Source: Vombatus ursinus | Lineage: Eukaryota > Chordata > Mammalia > Diprotodontia > Vombatidae | Assembly: GCF_900497805.2 (NCBI RefSeq) | Contig: NW_020954570.1 | Coordinates: forward strand, 14,073,940-14,137,939 | Length of the DNA stretch: 64,000 nt | Reading direction: 5' to 3' | Shown here: one piece after another, positions 34,883 through 47,104 of the stretch | How positions within the stretch are numbered: the first letter of the stretch is position 1 | Layout: each line of letters begins with the position of its first letter | Translations under genes and position numbers: made by a program | The notes under the pieces: generated by a model | Database searches by the model: none | What the model was told of the DNA's origin: nothing | The model's input: only the letters and a program-made list of their open reading frames with translations

Positions 34883-35494
34883 ATAGTTTCTTTTATTTCA
34901 CCTTCATTTGTTATGAATTCACATATTTTATACAATTTGGTTTTATTTTCTCTCTTTTTAATCAGACTGGACAACAGTTTAACTTTTTTTGATCTTGTAG
35001 TTTTATTTATCAGCTCATTGTGGTTTTCTTCTAACTTTGTTAATCTCTTGTTAATTTCAGAATTTCTACTTGGTGTTTTGTTAGGGATTTTTAATTGATG
35101 CTTTGTTAGTTTTCTTGTTTGCATGGCCAGTTCATTAATCTGTTATTTCTGTCTTTCGTTAATTAGTATTTAGTAACATCAAATTTTTCTCCTAAGGACA
35201 ACTTCAGCTCCATTTGATATATATTTCATTACTGTTATTTTCTTAGAGGAAATTTTACATTGTTTCCATAATGTATTTTTGACTCACCATTTCTTTAAGG
35301 TTAAATTATTTAATCTCTAATTAATTTTATCCTTTCTGTAAAGGCTCTTTATTAAATATAATTTGTTGCATTGTGATCAGAAAAGGAAATATGTGTATAT
35401 TTTCTTTTCTGTATTTGTTAAATTTTTATGTCCTAGTAGACTGTTAGTATTGGTCTTCCCAGCTCAAAAAATATGTAAACCCCTTTTGCCCCCA

Positions 35495-35620
35495 TCAACA
35501 AACCAATAATCTTTTAAGCACCTGCTATGTATCAGGGACTGGAGATATAAGTACAGAGAATGAAATAATACTTGTAGGGAGCTTAAATTCTAATATCATT
35601 CAGTAATAATCAGAGATCTA
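35495..35620 (-). mobile_element. L2-type 3' fragment within the old L1
   Basis: cttttaagcacctgctatgt, atcagggactggagatataa and agggagcttaaattctaata match the reverse of the L2 3' end. L2 was dead long before this L1, so its presence inside L1 sequence more likely marks a boundary between two L1 pieces than an insertion. Confidence 0.45.
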
Positions 35621-36380
35621 ACATCTAATTTATTCTATTCAGGTTCTTAACTTTTTTCTTATCTATCTTTTGGTTAGATTTGTCTCAGTCTGAAAGGTGT
35701 ATATTGAGTTTCCCCACCATCATAGTTTACTATTTCTACCTATAATTTGATTAACTCTTGATTAATTTTTCTTTTAAGTATTTAGATGTCATGAGATTTG
35801 ATATAGATATTTATTAAGTATTGATATTCTTTTCTTTTGTGCCTTTAACATAGTTTCTTTGCCTATCTCTTTATCTCCTCTTTTTTTCCTCTACTTTGTC
35901 TGAAATCATGATTGCTGCCTCAGGTTTTTTGAGTTGACCTTAAACATAATTGATTTTGCTCCAGTTTCTTTTTGAATTCTATGTGAACCTTTATGTTCCA
36001 AGTATGTTTCCTGTATATAACATATTTTTGGATTCTGCTAATCCATTTCCTGTGCTTTTCCATTTTATGATGAGTTCATCTCATTCATGTTCACAGTAAA
36101 ATGATTGTTAATCGGGTATTTTTCTCCATCAAGGCCTCTTGTACATTTTCCTCTTTGCCTCCACCCTGACACCTACTGCCCTTTCTACAAGAAGGTATTG
36201 AAAGAGAATAGTTTAACATTAGTGATTTCCAATTGAAGCTTCTTGTTTTGCCTTATTTCCTCTTTTGTTTTCCCCTTGCCATTCCCCCACCTCAGGTTTT
36301 CACTCTTTCTTTCCTTTTATCCCCCTTTCACACTTTACTATATGACATGAGACTTTGTTTTGCTTATGACAGTTCTCTGA

Positions 36381-36381
<1 letters not shown>

Positions 36382-36432
<51 letters not shown>
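36382..36432. repeat. (TG)n microsatellite
   Basis: About 25 TG units with one TTT interruption. Both strands read open across it, which gives meaningless Val-Cys or His-Thr repeats. Confidence 0.97.
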
Positions 36433-36433
<1 letters not shown>

Positions 36434-37204
36434 CGACCTTCCTTTTTTGCTTCAGACGGAAGTGAGGCTCATCTTGGAATACCTGGTTTTCCACACCTTG
36501 CTTGTATACTCTTTATTCCATGAACCCCTAGAACAAGTGATAGCAATATTCCGTTTGATTCCTCCTATGTTCTTCCTCAGTGTTTTCCCCTTTCTCCATC
36601 TTTTCCTTCTTCTCCTGAGATCATCAAAACTGAACAAAAGCACCAGGCCTTCTGTTATTTGATTTAACTTTATGACCTGAAGTATCTGAAGGGAATCTTG
36701 TTTCTTCTCTCCCTTTAGAACATAAACATTTCATCATTGTGTTGTCCCATAAATACTTTTGACTCCTGTACTTGCATTTTCAAGTTTCTACTGCATTTTG
36801 ACCTTTTCATCAAGGATGCTTGGAAATCTTTTCTTTTATTTCTTTTTTTCCCTGTAAACTCCCTCCACACACTCAGTTTTGCTGAACAGGTTATTCTTGG
36901 TTACAAGACTTTATTTATTTATTTATTTGTTTGTTTTTGCCTTTTGGAATATGATATTCCAAACTCTCTTCTTTACAGTGGCAGCTGCCAAGTCCTGTGT
37001 GATACTTACTGTGGTTCCTTGGTACTTGATCTTTTTGTTTTTGGCCACCTGCAATTTTTTTTAATACTCTGGATTTTTGCTATAATATTCTTAGGAGTTT
37101 TATCTTGAAATTTCTTTCATTAAATGATTTGGTGAATTCTTTATATTTTTTTCTTTCTTTAGACTGAGAGAAGTTCAAGTGGTAAAGAGAAAAGAGTCCA
37201 ATAT

Positions 37205-37790
37205 AGTCTCACTCACTTAACCCCAATTGCCTAAAAAAAAAACAAAAACAAAAACAAACAAAACACAATGGAGAGGGCAATTAGATAAAGAAAAGCAAGG
37301 GGAAACTCCTGTAAGCTTCTGTATGCACTCTAAAATTGCACAAAAAGACTGCCAGAATCTTGCAGAATCTCTAAATAAAGACAAGCCAGGGTACTCTGAA
37401 TGTAAAACCAATGTGGACTTATGGCAGGGTCTGAACAGGAACCCAGGCAGCCCTGCCTGAGGTATTGCAGAAGAAAGTGTCAGGGCAGAACCTAGGAAGC
37501 CAAACTCTTGAGATTTTGCAGTCAAAAATTGGTTGGGGACTGTGCCAGGAGATAAAGACAGAGAGGAGGCCAACCAAAATACTGGGGTCAAACTCAAGAA
37601 GTCCTCAGTGTGATGGGGCCTAGTCACTACTCATCTAGGACCAAACCTTGTGTTTTGTTTGTTTAGGCAATTGGGGTTAAGTGACTTGCCCAGGGTCACA
37701 TAGCTAGTGTCAAGTGTTTGGTCTGAGACCAGATTTGAACTCAGGTACTCCAGACTTCAGGGTCGGTATACTATCCACCCTTCCATTGTG
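37205..37790. mobile_element. SINE tail fragment (+) and WSINE1-type SINE (-), with unknown sequence between
   Basis: 37205-37260 has the 3' end of a SINE on the + strand (cacttaaccccaattgccta and an A-rich tail). 37660-37790 is a WSINE on the minus strand (+ strand: aggcaattggggttaagtga, gagaccagatttgaactcag) whose head is damaged. The 400 bp between them (37261-37659) have no match that I can name. Confidence 0.7.
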
Positions 37791-38019
37791 TTTTTAGAAC
37801 TTGACTGAGGTGTTTGTAGATGTTTGTAGTTCCTTTATTTTCTAACATGCCTCCATTTCCCCACAGTTACTCCTGTTGCCTTTCGCATGAGTTATTGTCT
37901 AGCCTTGCTCTATCTTCCCCACTCCCCATACTGTGTTCTTGATTTAAAAAAAAAAATACAAGTGTGGCCTTTTACATTTGCAACCATGAAATTTAATCTA
38001 ATTTTATTTGGTTTATTGA

Positions 38020-38130
38020 ATCTAGGATCTCATTCATTCATTTATCATATGACTATTGAGTGCCTAGTACGTACAAAGAATAAAGATTACTATGGCATTG
38101 CCCCTACCCTTAAAGTTTTTAGTAAGTAAT
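38020..38130 (-). mobile_element. L2-type 3' fragment
   Basis: tctcattcattcatttatca, ttgagtgcctagtacgtaca and ttgcccctacccttaaagtt match the reverse of the L2 3' end. Confidence 0.5.
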
Positions 38131-38427
38131 ATCATTACCACAAACAAGACAAACAAATTCCATGTTACATTCTAATTAGAGGATAAAGTTGAAAAAAATT
38201 TTTGTGGGGAAACAGGATACTTAAGGGAGATTTGTAGAATATATGTCTGAGGGGTTATTGACTTATTTCATAGAGATGTTATGAAGAAAGTACCTTATAA
38301 ACTTCAATGAAAATTAATGTGTATTGTTATTCAAGGTAATTGTAAAGGTTATATTCACCACCCAGTCCTAATCCTTGCGATATCCCTGCAATACAAAAAC
38401 TTGGCAGTTAGGAAAGGCTCCTTCTCT

Positions 38428-38660
38428 GGGCAGCTAGGTGGCACAGTGTCAGGCTTGGAGTCAGGAAAACCGCAGGCCTCAGGCACTTACTAGCAATGTC
38501 ACCCTGGGCAAGTCATTTAACCCTGTTTGCCTCAGTTTCCTCATATGTTAAATGATCTGAAGAGGGCAATGGTATCTATTTCTACTCTAGTATCTTTGCC
38601 AAGAAAACCCCAAATGGAGTTGCCAAGAGTCTGTTGTGACTGACAACAAATAAACAAGAA
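38428..38660 (+). mobile_element. MAR1-type SINE
   Basis: gggcagctaggtggcacagt, then cacttactagcaatgtcacc, tgcctcagtttcctcatatg, atctttgccaagaaaacccc and the RTE-like end gttgtgactgacaacaaata. Some head bases are missing. Confidence 0.88.
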
Positions 38661-38779
38661 CACACCCTCCTTTAAGGCTCAATTGACATGAATTCTTCTT
38701 GTAGATTCCTATAGTGGAGTCTGTTGTTAAATGTGGCAATATCAAATGAGGTAGTGTAATTTTTTAAAAAATCTTAATT

Positions 38780-38915
38780 TGGGGCAGGTAGGTGGCACAG
38801 TGGATAGAGCACCTGCCCTGGAGTCATGAGGACCTGAGTTCAAATCCAGCCTCAGACTCTTAACACTAGCTGTATGACCCTGGACAAGTCACTTAACCCC
38901 ATTGACTAGCCAAAA
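38780..38915 (+). mobile_element. WSINE1-type SINE with TSD
   Basis: tggggcaggtaggtggcaca, gagttcaaatccagcctcag and cacttaaccccattgactag. Flanked by aaaaaatcttaatt (38766-38779 and 38916-38929). It is the last SINE before ISOC1 exon 2, 985 bp upstream of it. Confidence 0.93.
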
Positions 38916-39131
38916 AAAAAATCTTAATTCATTTGATTTCCACATTGTCCTAATACATATTTGAGAATAGATATTGCTTTAGACTTTTGTTCTCATGGTA
39001 TGTTGCCCGTCATTTAGCAAGTGGTTAGATGCTTCTTTTAAAAGTGAAGCACCATTGATTAAAAACCTTTATTTCTCCTATTTTTGCTCTCTTCCTAAAA
39101 GGTGCGTTTTTTAATGTTAAAAGACAATCTT

Positions 39132-39620
39132 TGCTCACCCTGATTAAAGTAGGAAAACTTACGTAGAGACAATTAAAAGGAGTTTATTGGAAAACACCTT
39201 GGTGGGATGGCCACAAGGGTCAACGGGGGCCACAAACTGCCAGCTGCTTTTTAAAGACAGCCTTTCTAATACAGGCAATATTAATCTTGATAGGTACAGG
39301 TTTTTTAAAAGGGGATGAGCTAGTATTATCTCAGAGACAAGTTTATTGCCCCAGAAGATGCATATTTCCAAAAGATGATAGGCCATTGGATTTCAGCTCC
39401 TCCAGCATTGCTACATCATAAGGGAAATGAGACTAGAGGTAAGGGGGTTGGGATGGAAGCCCATATTGTTATATGCTGATTGTCTGGTAGGGAATGGGAT
39501 CAAAGTTCATGCCTGCAGACTGGCTGATGCCTCTCCAAACAGACTGATTAATGCTAGGTGCTGACTAACAAGCAGGTACATACCAGAAGACAAGCCAGAC
39601 TGAAAACAGTGGAGTCACTT
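39132..39620 (-). repeat. LTR-like element, minus strand
   Basis: On the minus strand a poly(A) signal (ttccaataaactcc; + strand near 39180) is followed by about 50 bp that end ...GGGTGAGCA, as in a U5. The rest (to about 39620) is unlike L1, L2 or SINE. No TSD was seen. A solitary LTR is the best guess. Confidence 0.4.
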
Positions 39621-39824
39621 AGGGCACAAATTTCAATATTAAAAAGTTTCTGGTTTTTATAATTCTACTTTGTGTGTTCATTAGCTAAGCATCATTTTTC
39701 TGATTTTCTCTCACTTTTCTAAGCACTTCTTGCTCTGTCACAGTTCATTTCAAATGGCCAGTTTCCAGTTTTTGTCTTTCATTTTTAAGGCATCTCATTG
39801 CCTGCTTTAAGTTTTAAACATTAA

Positions 39825-40034
<210 letters not shown>

Positions 40035-40082
40035 TAACTTGTGTAATGTATTAAATTTCTGTTCTGTTTATTTGAGGCATAA

Positions 40083-40385
<303 letters not shown>

Positions 40386-40525
40386 TGATCTTGACAAATA
40401 GAAGTGCTAGTTTGTGCTTATTAAGCCTATTTATGTTGTTTTTTATTATTTTTAAGAATAGAGGGGTATCAAAGCAACTTATGTTGTGTTTTATTGTTGT
40501 TATAATCTCAACACTTTTCTGTTAG

Positions 40526-40648
<123 letters not shown>

Positions 40649-40748
40649 TGACCTCTTTAATATCTGTACTTATATATCTTGTCATAGATCCTATCATGTT
40701 TTCCAAGTCGACCTGCTTTTGAAACAATGTTTAACACCCTAATAACAG

Positions 40749-40915
40749 GGGCAGCTAGATGGGGCAGTGGATAGAGCACCAGCCCGGGAATCAGAAGGAC
40801 CTGAGTTCAAATCCGGTCTCAGACCAGACACTTGACACTTAACTAGCTGTGTGACCCTAGGCAAGTCACTTAACCCCAATTGCCTTGCAAAAAAACCAAA
40901 AACCAACCAAACAAA
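40749..40915 (+). mobile_element. WSINE1-type SINE in ISOC1 intron 4
   Basis: ggggcagctagatggggcag, gagttcaaatccggtctcag and cacttaaccccaattgcctt, with an A/C-rich tail. Flanked by accctaataa / acctaataa (about 40737 and 40921). It lies only 106 bp after the exon 4 donor. Confidence 0.93.
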
Positions 40916-40929
40916 AAAACAACCTAATA

Positions 40930-42181
40930 ATAGCTCTATAATATTATATTTGAGTTCAGAATTGTTGAGAAATTAAAAATTTATGTGAATTAATTTAGGG
41001 TTTCACTACTACGTGCAATGTAATCATATTAAAGAAATGATTGCTGATATCTTAAAGAACTAATTTTACCACCATAGTCCTAACTTGAATATCCTATGTC
41101 GTACTCTTCAGGTTTGTTGAAACCAAAAGCTGGTATTAATTTCATCCAAGTATGGACTCATAATGGAGGGCATTAGGAATGCAAAGTACCTGTGTCCTTT
41201 TCAGAAGTATGCTCTCACCTCTAGACAAACACTGTACTCCTTTGACATCTGGGAGTTAAATATAGCTCTTCAATCTTTGACCAGACTAAATATGGCCACA
41301 AAATTAAAAGAAATTAGTAAATAAAGGGGAACGTTATAAAAAAGCAACTTTTGGAAAAGATGATTCTTTTCACTGTTTATTATTTTCACGTTTCACATTT
41401 GATGGAAGGAAGGCTAGAGGTAAAGAGACAGACAAGAAAGGTAGAGTTATATAGGTCAGTGGTGGAAAACTTCAGAATAGAGAGCTTCACTGTACTGCTT
41501 ATAGTTCTCTAAGGTATATAATATATAACAGTCCTTTATGTGATAGGCTGGGATTGCAATCTCCAAAGAAAAATAATGATTTCAGTTATAGTGCAGTACT
41601 GTGCTATATAACAAAAATAGTACTGCACATAACCAAAATAAACACATGAAATTTAAGGGTTTTTTTGCTGGTATAGATAGGTACAATCCTTGGTCTTTGA
41701 GAAATTATAAAGTAAGTTTAAAAAAAGATGGAGGCAATAGAATTATTCATTCAGTGTTTTATTAAACCATGATAATGCAGAACAGGAAATACTACCCCTT
41801 CCACTGACAAGGGTGGAGGGGAGTGGGGTTCCAGGAATTTTATACCTCATTTTGAGGTCTAAGCTGTGTTGCTATAGAGAGAGAGGATAATCAGTGGACC
41901 AGACAGGAAATAAATAACATGGTCTTATTCCTGCCTTGAACTCTAGACTACTGACCCCATCATTAGGAAGAGAAAGAAAATAGGGAAAGCATAAATAAGC
42001 ATATGAAACATGCCTATTTATGAAATAGAGTTCCTATTCCATTCTTGTTTAAAGTTGCTATTAAAACCATTAACTTGTAATGTAGTGACCTAAAAGTGTG
42101 AACATTCCTTTTTATCTATGTGTCTTAGTGGAAATGATTTCAATACAAATGAGATTAAGTAGCTGAAGCACATAAGCAAGT
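40930..42181. other. Intron 4, no gene recognised; possible LTR at 41740-41960
   Basis: No coding exon or known SINE/LINE. In 41740-41960 the minus strand has a poly(A)-signal-like site (ggtttaataaaacac) at its far end, a layout that recalls the LTR-like element at 39132, but the call is weak. I looked here for ISOC1 exon 5 and did not find it. Confidence 0.35.
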
Positions 42182-42633
42182 AAGTTTTTTTTTTTTAATA
42201 TTTTATTTTTTCCAATTCCTTGTCAAAACAGTTAACATTCATTTAAAAAAATTTTTGAGTTCCAGATTCTCTCCGTTTCTCCCTTCCCCCCTCATTGAGA
42301 AGGCAAGCAATTTGATACAGGTTATACATGTGCAGTCATGCAAAATATGTTTCCATATTAATCATATTGTGAAAGAAAACACAGATCTCCCCAAAAAAAC
42401 CCACACAAAAAAAAGTGAAAAATAGTATGCTTTGATCTGCATTCAGACTCCATCTTTCTTTCTCTGGAGGTGGATAATATTTTTCATCATAAATCCTTCA
42501 GAATTGTCTTTGATCTTTGCATTGCTAGAATAGCTAAGTCATTCACAGTTGATCATTGTACAATATTGCTGTTATTGTGTACAATGTTCTCCTGGTTCTG
42601 CTCACTTCACTTTCTATCAGTTCATGTAAGTCT
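42182..42633 (-). mobile_element. L1 3' end, 450 bp
   Basis: Antisense L1 3' UTR: gaaggcaagcaatttgatac, aggttatacatgtgcagtca, attctcctggttctgctcac-type sequence, tatcagttcatgtaagtct. A repeat at the flanks (cataagcaagtaa / acaagcaagtta, about 42171 and 42634) is the TSD. Confidence 0.88.
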
Positions 42634-42799
42634 ACAAGCAAGTTATTTTAAAGAAGAAGACTGAAAATTAGTTTGCAAAGGAACATTGTTTTCTTTGAGA
42701 AATGGAAAGATTTGTGAATATTTTCTCCTTTGATGCAGTTTGTAATGTTCCTTCACTTTCTCATCTTATGTAATTCTTGTTCATTCCCAACAAATTTTC

Positions 42800-43160
42800 T
42801 ATAGATGAATCTGAGGATTCACGTTTTGGTAACTGGTGGTCTCATCAAAAGGAATAGGAAAGTTAGAAGAAGGAGCAGGTTTGGGGTTAGTCTTATAACT
42901 GAAAGTATGTCTGCAGCTTCTTACTCTTTGATTTTTTTTTAAGTTTTTTGGGGGAAGATGTGACTGTTCAGGTTGCTGGTCCTCTATAAAAGGGATTTCC
43001 CCTACAAGCTGTCTATACTGCTTGCAGGGTCTGTACTGTGTCCGTGCTGCTGGAAATGTAAGTTTATCCTCATTCAATAAAAGTTCTTTTTTGCTAACAC
43101 ATTGTGGTTCTCATTCTCTTGGTTTTCCCATGATTTAAACCCAAGCCCCCCATGTTCTAC
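42800..43160 (+). repeat. LTR-like element with TATA and poly(A) signal
   Basis: A TATA box (tcctctataaaaggg, near 42985) is followed about 90 bp later by a poly(A) signal (attcaataaaagttc, near 43077) and a pyrimidine-rich U5-like end (attctcttggttttccca). The spacing is that of U3-R-U5. The left border is not defined. Its relation to the unnamed sequence at 43160-43700 is unclear. Confidence 0.45.
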
Positions 43161-44376
43161 AAGAGAAGGTCATCTTGATTCCTAGGTTACCCTTTGACCC
43201 TGGCCTTAAAATCAAGAGGACTTATGTGAAGAGAATGCCAGCAATCACAAGCAGGTCAGACACCAGAAAGGAGCATTAGGAACTGTAGAAAGGTCTTATC
43301 AGTGTTAATAAAGTAATGATTTTTAAACCAGAATAATGGATCTGACTGTAAACTGAGTGATGTCTCCACTGATGATTAAGCATAGCTGAGAAGAGAGGTA
43401 GAGACACACTCTTCCTCTTCCTCTCTACATGAAGGAACTGAATGTTCCTTTATGTTATCTACACACTTTAATACCTCACTTCCTTTCTTTCCCTGTCAGT
43501 CTGATTGAAAGGCTACTGGAGGAGCTCAGGAAGTTTTAGTCTTTACCTAAAACAATAACTTTAATTTCTAAGCTATTAAAATAGAATAAAACCTACTGAC
43601 CAGCTAAAACCCTAAGCCATGTGTTGTATTTTACTTATTGTTAATAGAACACCAATTTTGGTAGCTCCTCTCACAGGGACAATTGATTCTCTTACTCTTA
43701 TCTTTAAGATAGAGTTACAGTATTCACTGTCTTTCGAGGAGTAACCCTGGATTTTTGAAGACTCTTGACAATGAAGTATAAGCTCTGACAGCTTCTACTA
43801 TGCTTGAAAGACTTTGTGTTTGAACCCAGAAACAGAACAGTTGTTTTCCAGTGACTAACTTAAGTAATCATAGAAAAGTATATCACAAGTAGGATAGTAA
43901 TTAATATTTTTATTTTCACCATGGGCAACAAGTAAAACAAAGAAAAAAAATTTAAATAGTCTTCATACCTTTCAACTTCTCCTGTGACAGTGGCAGAGTA
44001 GTGGGAAAAGTGGCAGAGGGTGCTAAAAATCAATTTTTAATCCATCAACAAACTTTAATTTGATTTTTCTTGCTCAAAATGTGAGATCCTTATCCAAAGA
44101 CCAATAAGTTGACATAGTACTAGAAGAGCTAAATCGTATTTATCTTACCAATCTTGTTATAAATAAAATTTGAAGAAAGTTCAAGCTCAATCTTGAATGC
44201 AAAATTTCTATTTTCCATTTAACAATCTTAGGCCTTTTGTGCTCTATCTATTCACCTCTTAAAGAGAGCTCATCTTTTATCACCAAACCCAAAGAGGCAA
44301 CTCAGGGTAATAGTAATAAGCATCATCTGCTTAGTAACAACTAGGGTCCAATAGTGGGAGATTAATTGCATTTTGG
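43161..44376. other. Intron 4, nothing recognised
   Basis: AT-rich sequence without a known repeat or coding exon. Several aataaa-type sites (for example 43585) hint at further old LTR pieces, but nothing can be supported. Confidence 0.4.
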
Positions 44377-44624
44377 GAAGCTAGGTGACACAGTAAATAG
44401 ACTGCTGGGTCTGGAGTCCAGAAGACCTGAATTCAAATGTGACCTTGGACACCTACTAGCTGTGTGCTCCTGGGTGAGTCATTTAACCCTGTTTGCCTTA
44501 ATTTCATCATCTGTAAAATGACCTGGAGAAGGAAATGGAAAACCATTTCAGTATCATTTCCAAGAAAACCCCAAATGAGGTCACGAAGAGTTGGACATGA
44601 CTGAAATGACTGAACAACAACAAC
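44377..44624 (+). mobile_element. MAR1-type SINE, full length
   Basis: gggaagctaggtgacacagt, gaattcaaatgtgaccttgg, gtaaaatgacctggagaagg, ccaagaaaaccccaaatgag, and the RTE-like end ggacatgactgaaatgactg with aacaacaacaac. Confidence 0.93.
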
Positions 44625-45769
44625 TTTTTTAAAGTGCTGTAGTAAGTGGCAGCTTCAGGAAGCTTTTGGCTGCAGAAATGAAATGGTCATTTGATTTTAT
44701 CACCCCTAGGGTGGACATACATAACTTCCTCTGATTAGCTGCTACAGACTATGATCACTTCAGACTTCTGTCTGAACAGGATTGCTTCTCTCTTCAATAA
44801 CTTGCCCCTTGATGTTTCCTATGGATCAGGGTGTTAGTATTCCTTCCTATAATAGCAGCCTGGCTGCCAATATCCGGCAGCCCTCTTTGTACTTGTCCCC
44901 CTACCTCCTTTCCAGGTCACCACAATGTGGCATATGACCTGCAATCCCTCTACTTGTAGTACTACCTTGGCTCTAGACAAAGTCATCCCAAATTTATTCA
45001 AGTCTAAATACAGAGCTTTGAGTGGCCTGTGTCAAACTTCTCACAAATTGGGCCTATCCATTAAGAGACAAAAAGCCATTTAAGTGGTTGAAGATTTGCA
45101 ACTAAAGAGTGGCATGTAGTAGTAGGATTATATCTACCGGAGTCTGTTGCTGTAGGGTATGGGCCACTTCTTAAAAACAAAAACAAAAACCTCTCCTAGA
45201 GCCTTAGTTTAGTTCAGAGTTTTGATGTAGTTTCCAGGTCAATTGGAAAAGATACATTGAGCTTCAGCCTGTCCCAAAGGCTTTGCTAGTGAATCACCAT
45301 GGATAACATTGATGCAGGGAAGCTGTGCTTAATTGAATCAGTGTATCCTTGGATAAATATTTTTTTTGCCTGTTCCTTAATATTCCTTTCTTGCTATGGC
45401 TAAGTAGCCAATTCATTGGGAAGTACAGTAAACAGCACAGGGCCAAACCCAGATCTGTACTCATCCTTTTGGTAACTATTAGATGGATTATGAGTGCCCT
45501 GGGAAAGGAACTCTGGAATGGATCAAATCACAAATCCATTTAAAAAATTTTACAATAGCCAGTAATATTCATATGTAAGCCTATTAGATGAAGGGGATGA
45601 TAGGGAGATGAGCAAAAGGTTATGAGAAAAGAGGTTTCTCCGGTTTATTTCATGTTTAATAAAGTGGGGTGGGCCTCAGAGCAAATTGATTATCAAAAGA
45701 GTTGTGCAGTTCTCTTAAATAAGATTATCTGAATATGTCCCTTTATTGCCTTAAAATCAGGAATTACGA
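44625..45769. other. Intron 4, nothing recognised
   Basis: Over 1.1 kb without a family match. Open frames are short and have no known motif. An (aaaac)n run lies at 45175-45192. Confidence 0.4.
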
Positions 45770-46970
45770 TTACAGAATCAGTTTGAGAGCCGGAAGGGAT
45801 CTCAGAGCCTGTCTAATCCAACCCTTATATAAAAGGAATCCCCACTATGACAAAATCTGACGAGATTTTGTCTACTTTACATTTGAAGACCTCTAAGGAG
45901 TGGCTGTAGATTCCACTTTTGGGGATCTGTAATTGTTAGGTAGTTCTTCCTGACATGCTTTTGCCTTTCTGCACCTTTAACCCATTGCTCCCTGTTTTGT
46001 TCTCTGGGACCAAACAGAACAAATTTGTTTCTTCTTCTTCATGTCAGCCCTTCAGATATTTGAAGACACCTTCCTTATCCCCCCAGAATCCTATCTTTCC
46101 AGGCTAAACTTGCCCAGTTCCTTCAACCACCTTCACATAACATTGTCTCAAACCTCTTTGCTATCCTCGCTGCTCTCCTGAAGACACCGTCCACACTGAC
46201 GATGAATGTCCTTCTTAAACTGTGACCCCCCCCCCCCAAGCTGAACACAGTTCTCCAGATGAGCTCTGATAAGGAAAGACTACTCTCACCTCACTATCCA
46301 TGGAAGCTATGCCTCTCAATGTAGCTCAAGTTCTCATTACCTTCTTTGGTTGCTGTATCACACTCATGATTCATATTGAGCTCACAGCCCATTGAAAATT
46401 TCAGATTTTTTTTTCAGAATGAAAACTGTCAGATTATGCCTCCCCATTTTTAAACTTTTTAATTTGATTCAATTTATTGTATCCAAGTGTAACACTTAAA
46501 TTTATTGTTATTGGATATCATCTTATTAGATTTCAACTCTAGCCTGTGAATATACTTTTAGAATTCCAACTCTATCATCCAATATATTAGCTCTCTCTCT
46601 CTAAGTTTGTCTCATCTGCAGATCTGATGACTGTGCCACATATGCCTTTATCCAATTCATTGATAAGTATGATAAACAAACAAGGCAAAACACATATCCC
46701 TCGGGTATTCTAGTGAGCAATCTCTGCCTTGCTGATATTGCACCATTAATAACTGCTTTTTGAGTCCATCTGTCCAGCCAGTTATGAATTCATCTGATTT
46801 TATTGCCCTGTAAACCGTATCTCTTCATCTTGTCCAAAATAAAAGTATGAGATACTTTATGAAAAACCTCACTAAAACCTAGGTAAATTCTATCCACAGC
46901 ATTCCCAGTAATTACTACTTTAGAAATGCTTTCAAAAAAAGGAAATAAGGCTATTCTGACATGACCAAAA
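45770..46970 (-). mobile_element. CR1-type LINE, first part (resumes near 50140)
   Basis: The + strand matches the reverse of the amniote CR1 3' half: ttcagatatttgaagacacc, tttccaggctaaacttgccc, aatgtccttcttaaactgtg, gaacacagttctccagatga, gtctcatctgcagatctgat, tccaattcattgataagtat, ctaaaacctaggtaaattct. It is strongly diverged. The match stops at ttctgacatgacc and picks up with the next part at about 50140 (cttgatgaagctttcctt). Confidence 0.75.
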
Positions 46971-47104
46971 TAAAAATACTAGGGATTGAAGGTGGGTTAT
47001 AAACACTTACATATGTAAAGAAGGCCAGAAAAAAAAGATTGTATATGAAACTATGAATCATATAGCCTTGTATTAAATACATCTAATTATATGTATTAAA
47101 TTTT

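Larger units (their letters stand above)
34718..37160 (-). mobile_element. Old L1, ORF2 5' part and ORF1 region
   Basis: Antisense L1: ctaaatattcatccattcta, attttattgtcatataatta, ggtgtatattgagtttcccc, ttttatgatgagttcatctc (start of ORF2 near 36080), then an ORF1 part to about 37160 (ttgaaatttctttcattaaa). The 3' half is missing to the right of the ERV; a short piece left of the ERV at 21850-21889 may belong to it. It holds a MAR1 tail (34804-34882), an L2 fragment and a (TG)n run. Confidence 0.75.

Noticed and set aside
36300-36523. Val-Cys / His-Thr frames at the (TG)n run
   Set aside because: Microsatellite artefact within an L1.
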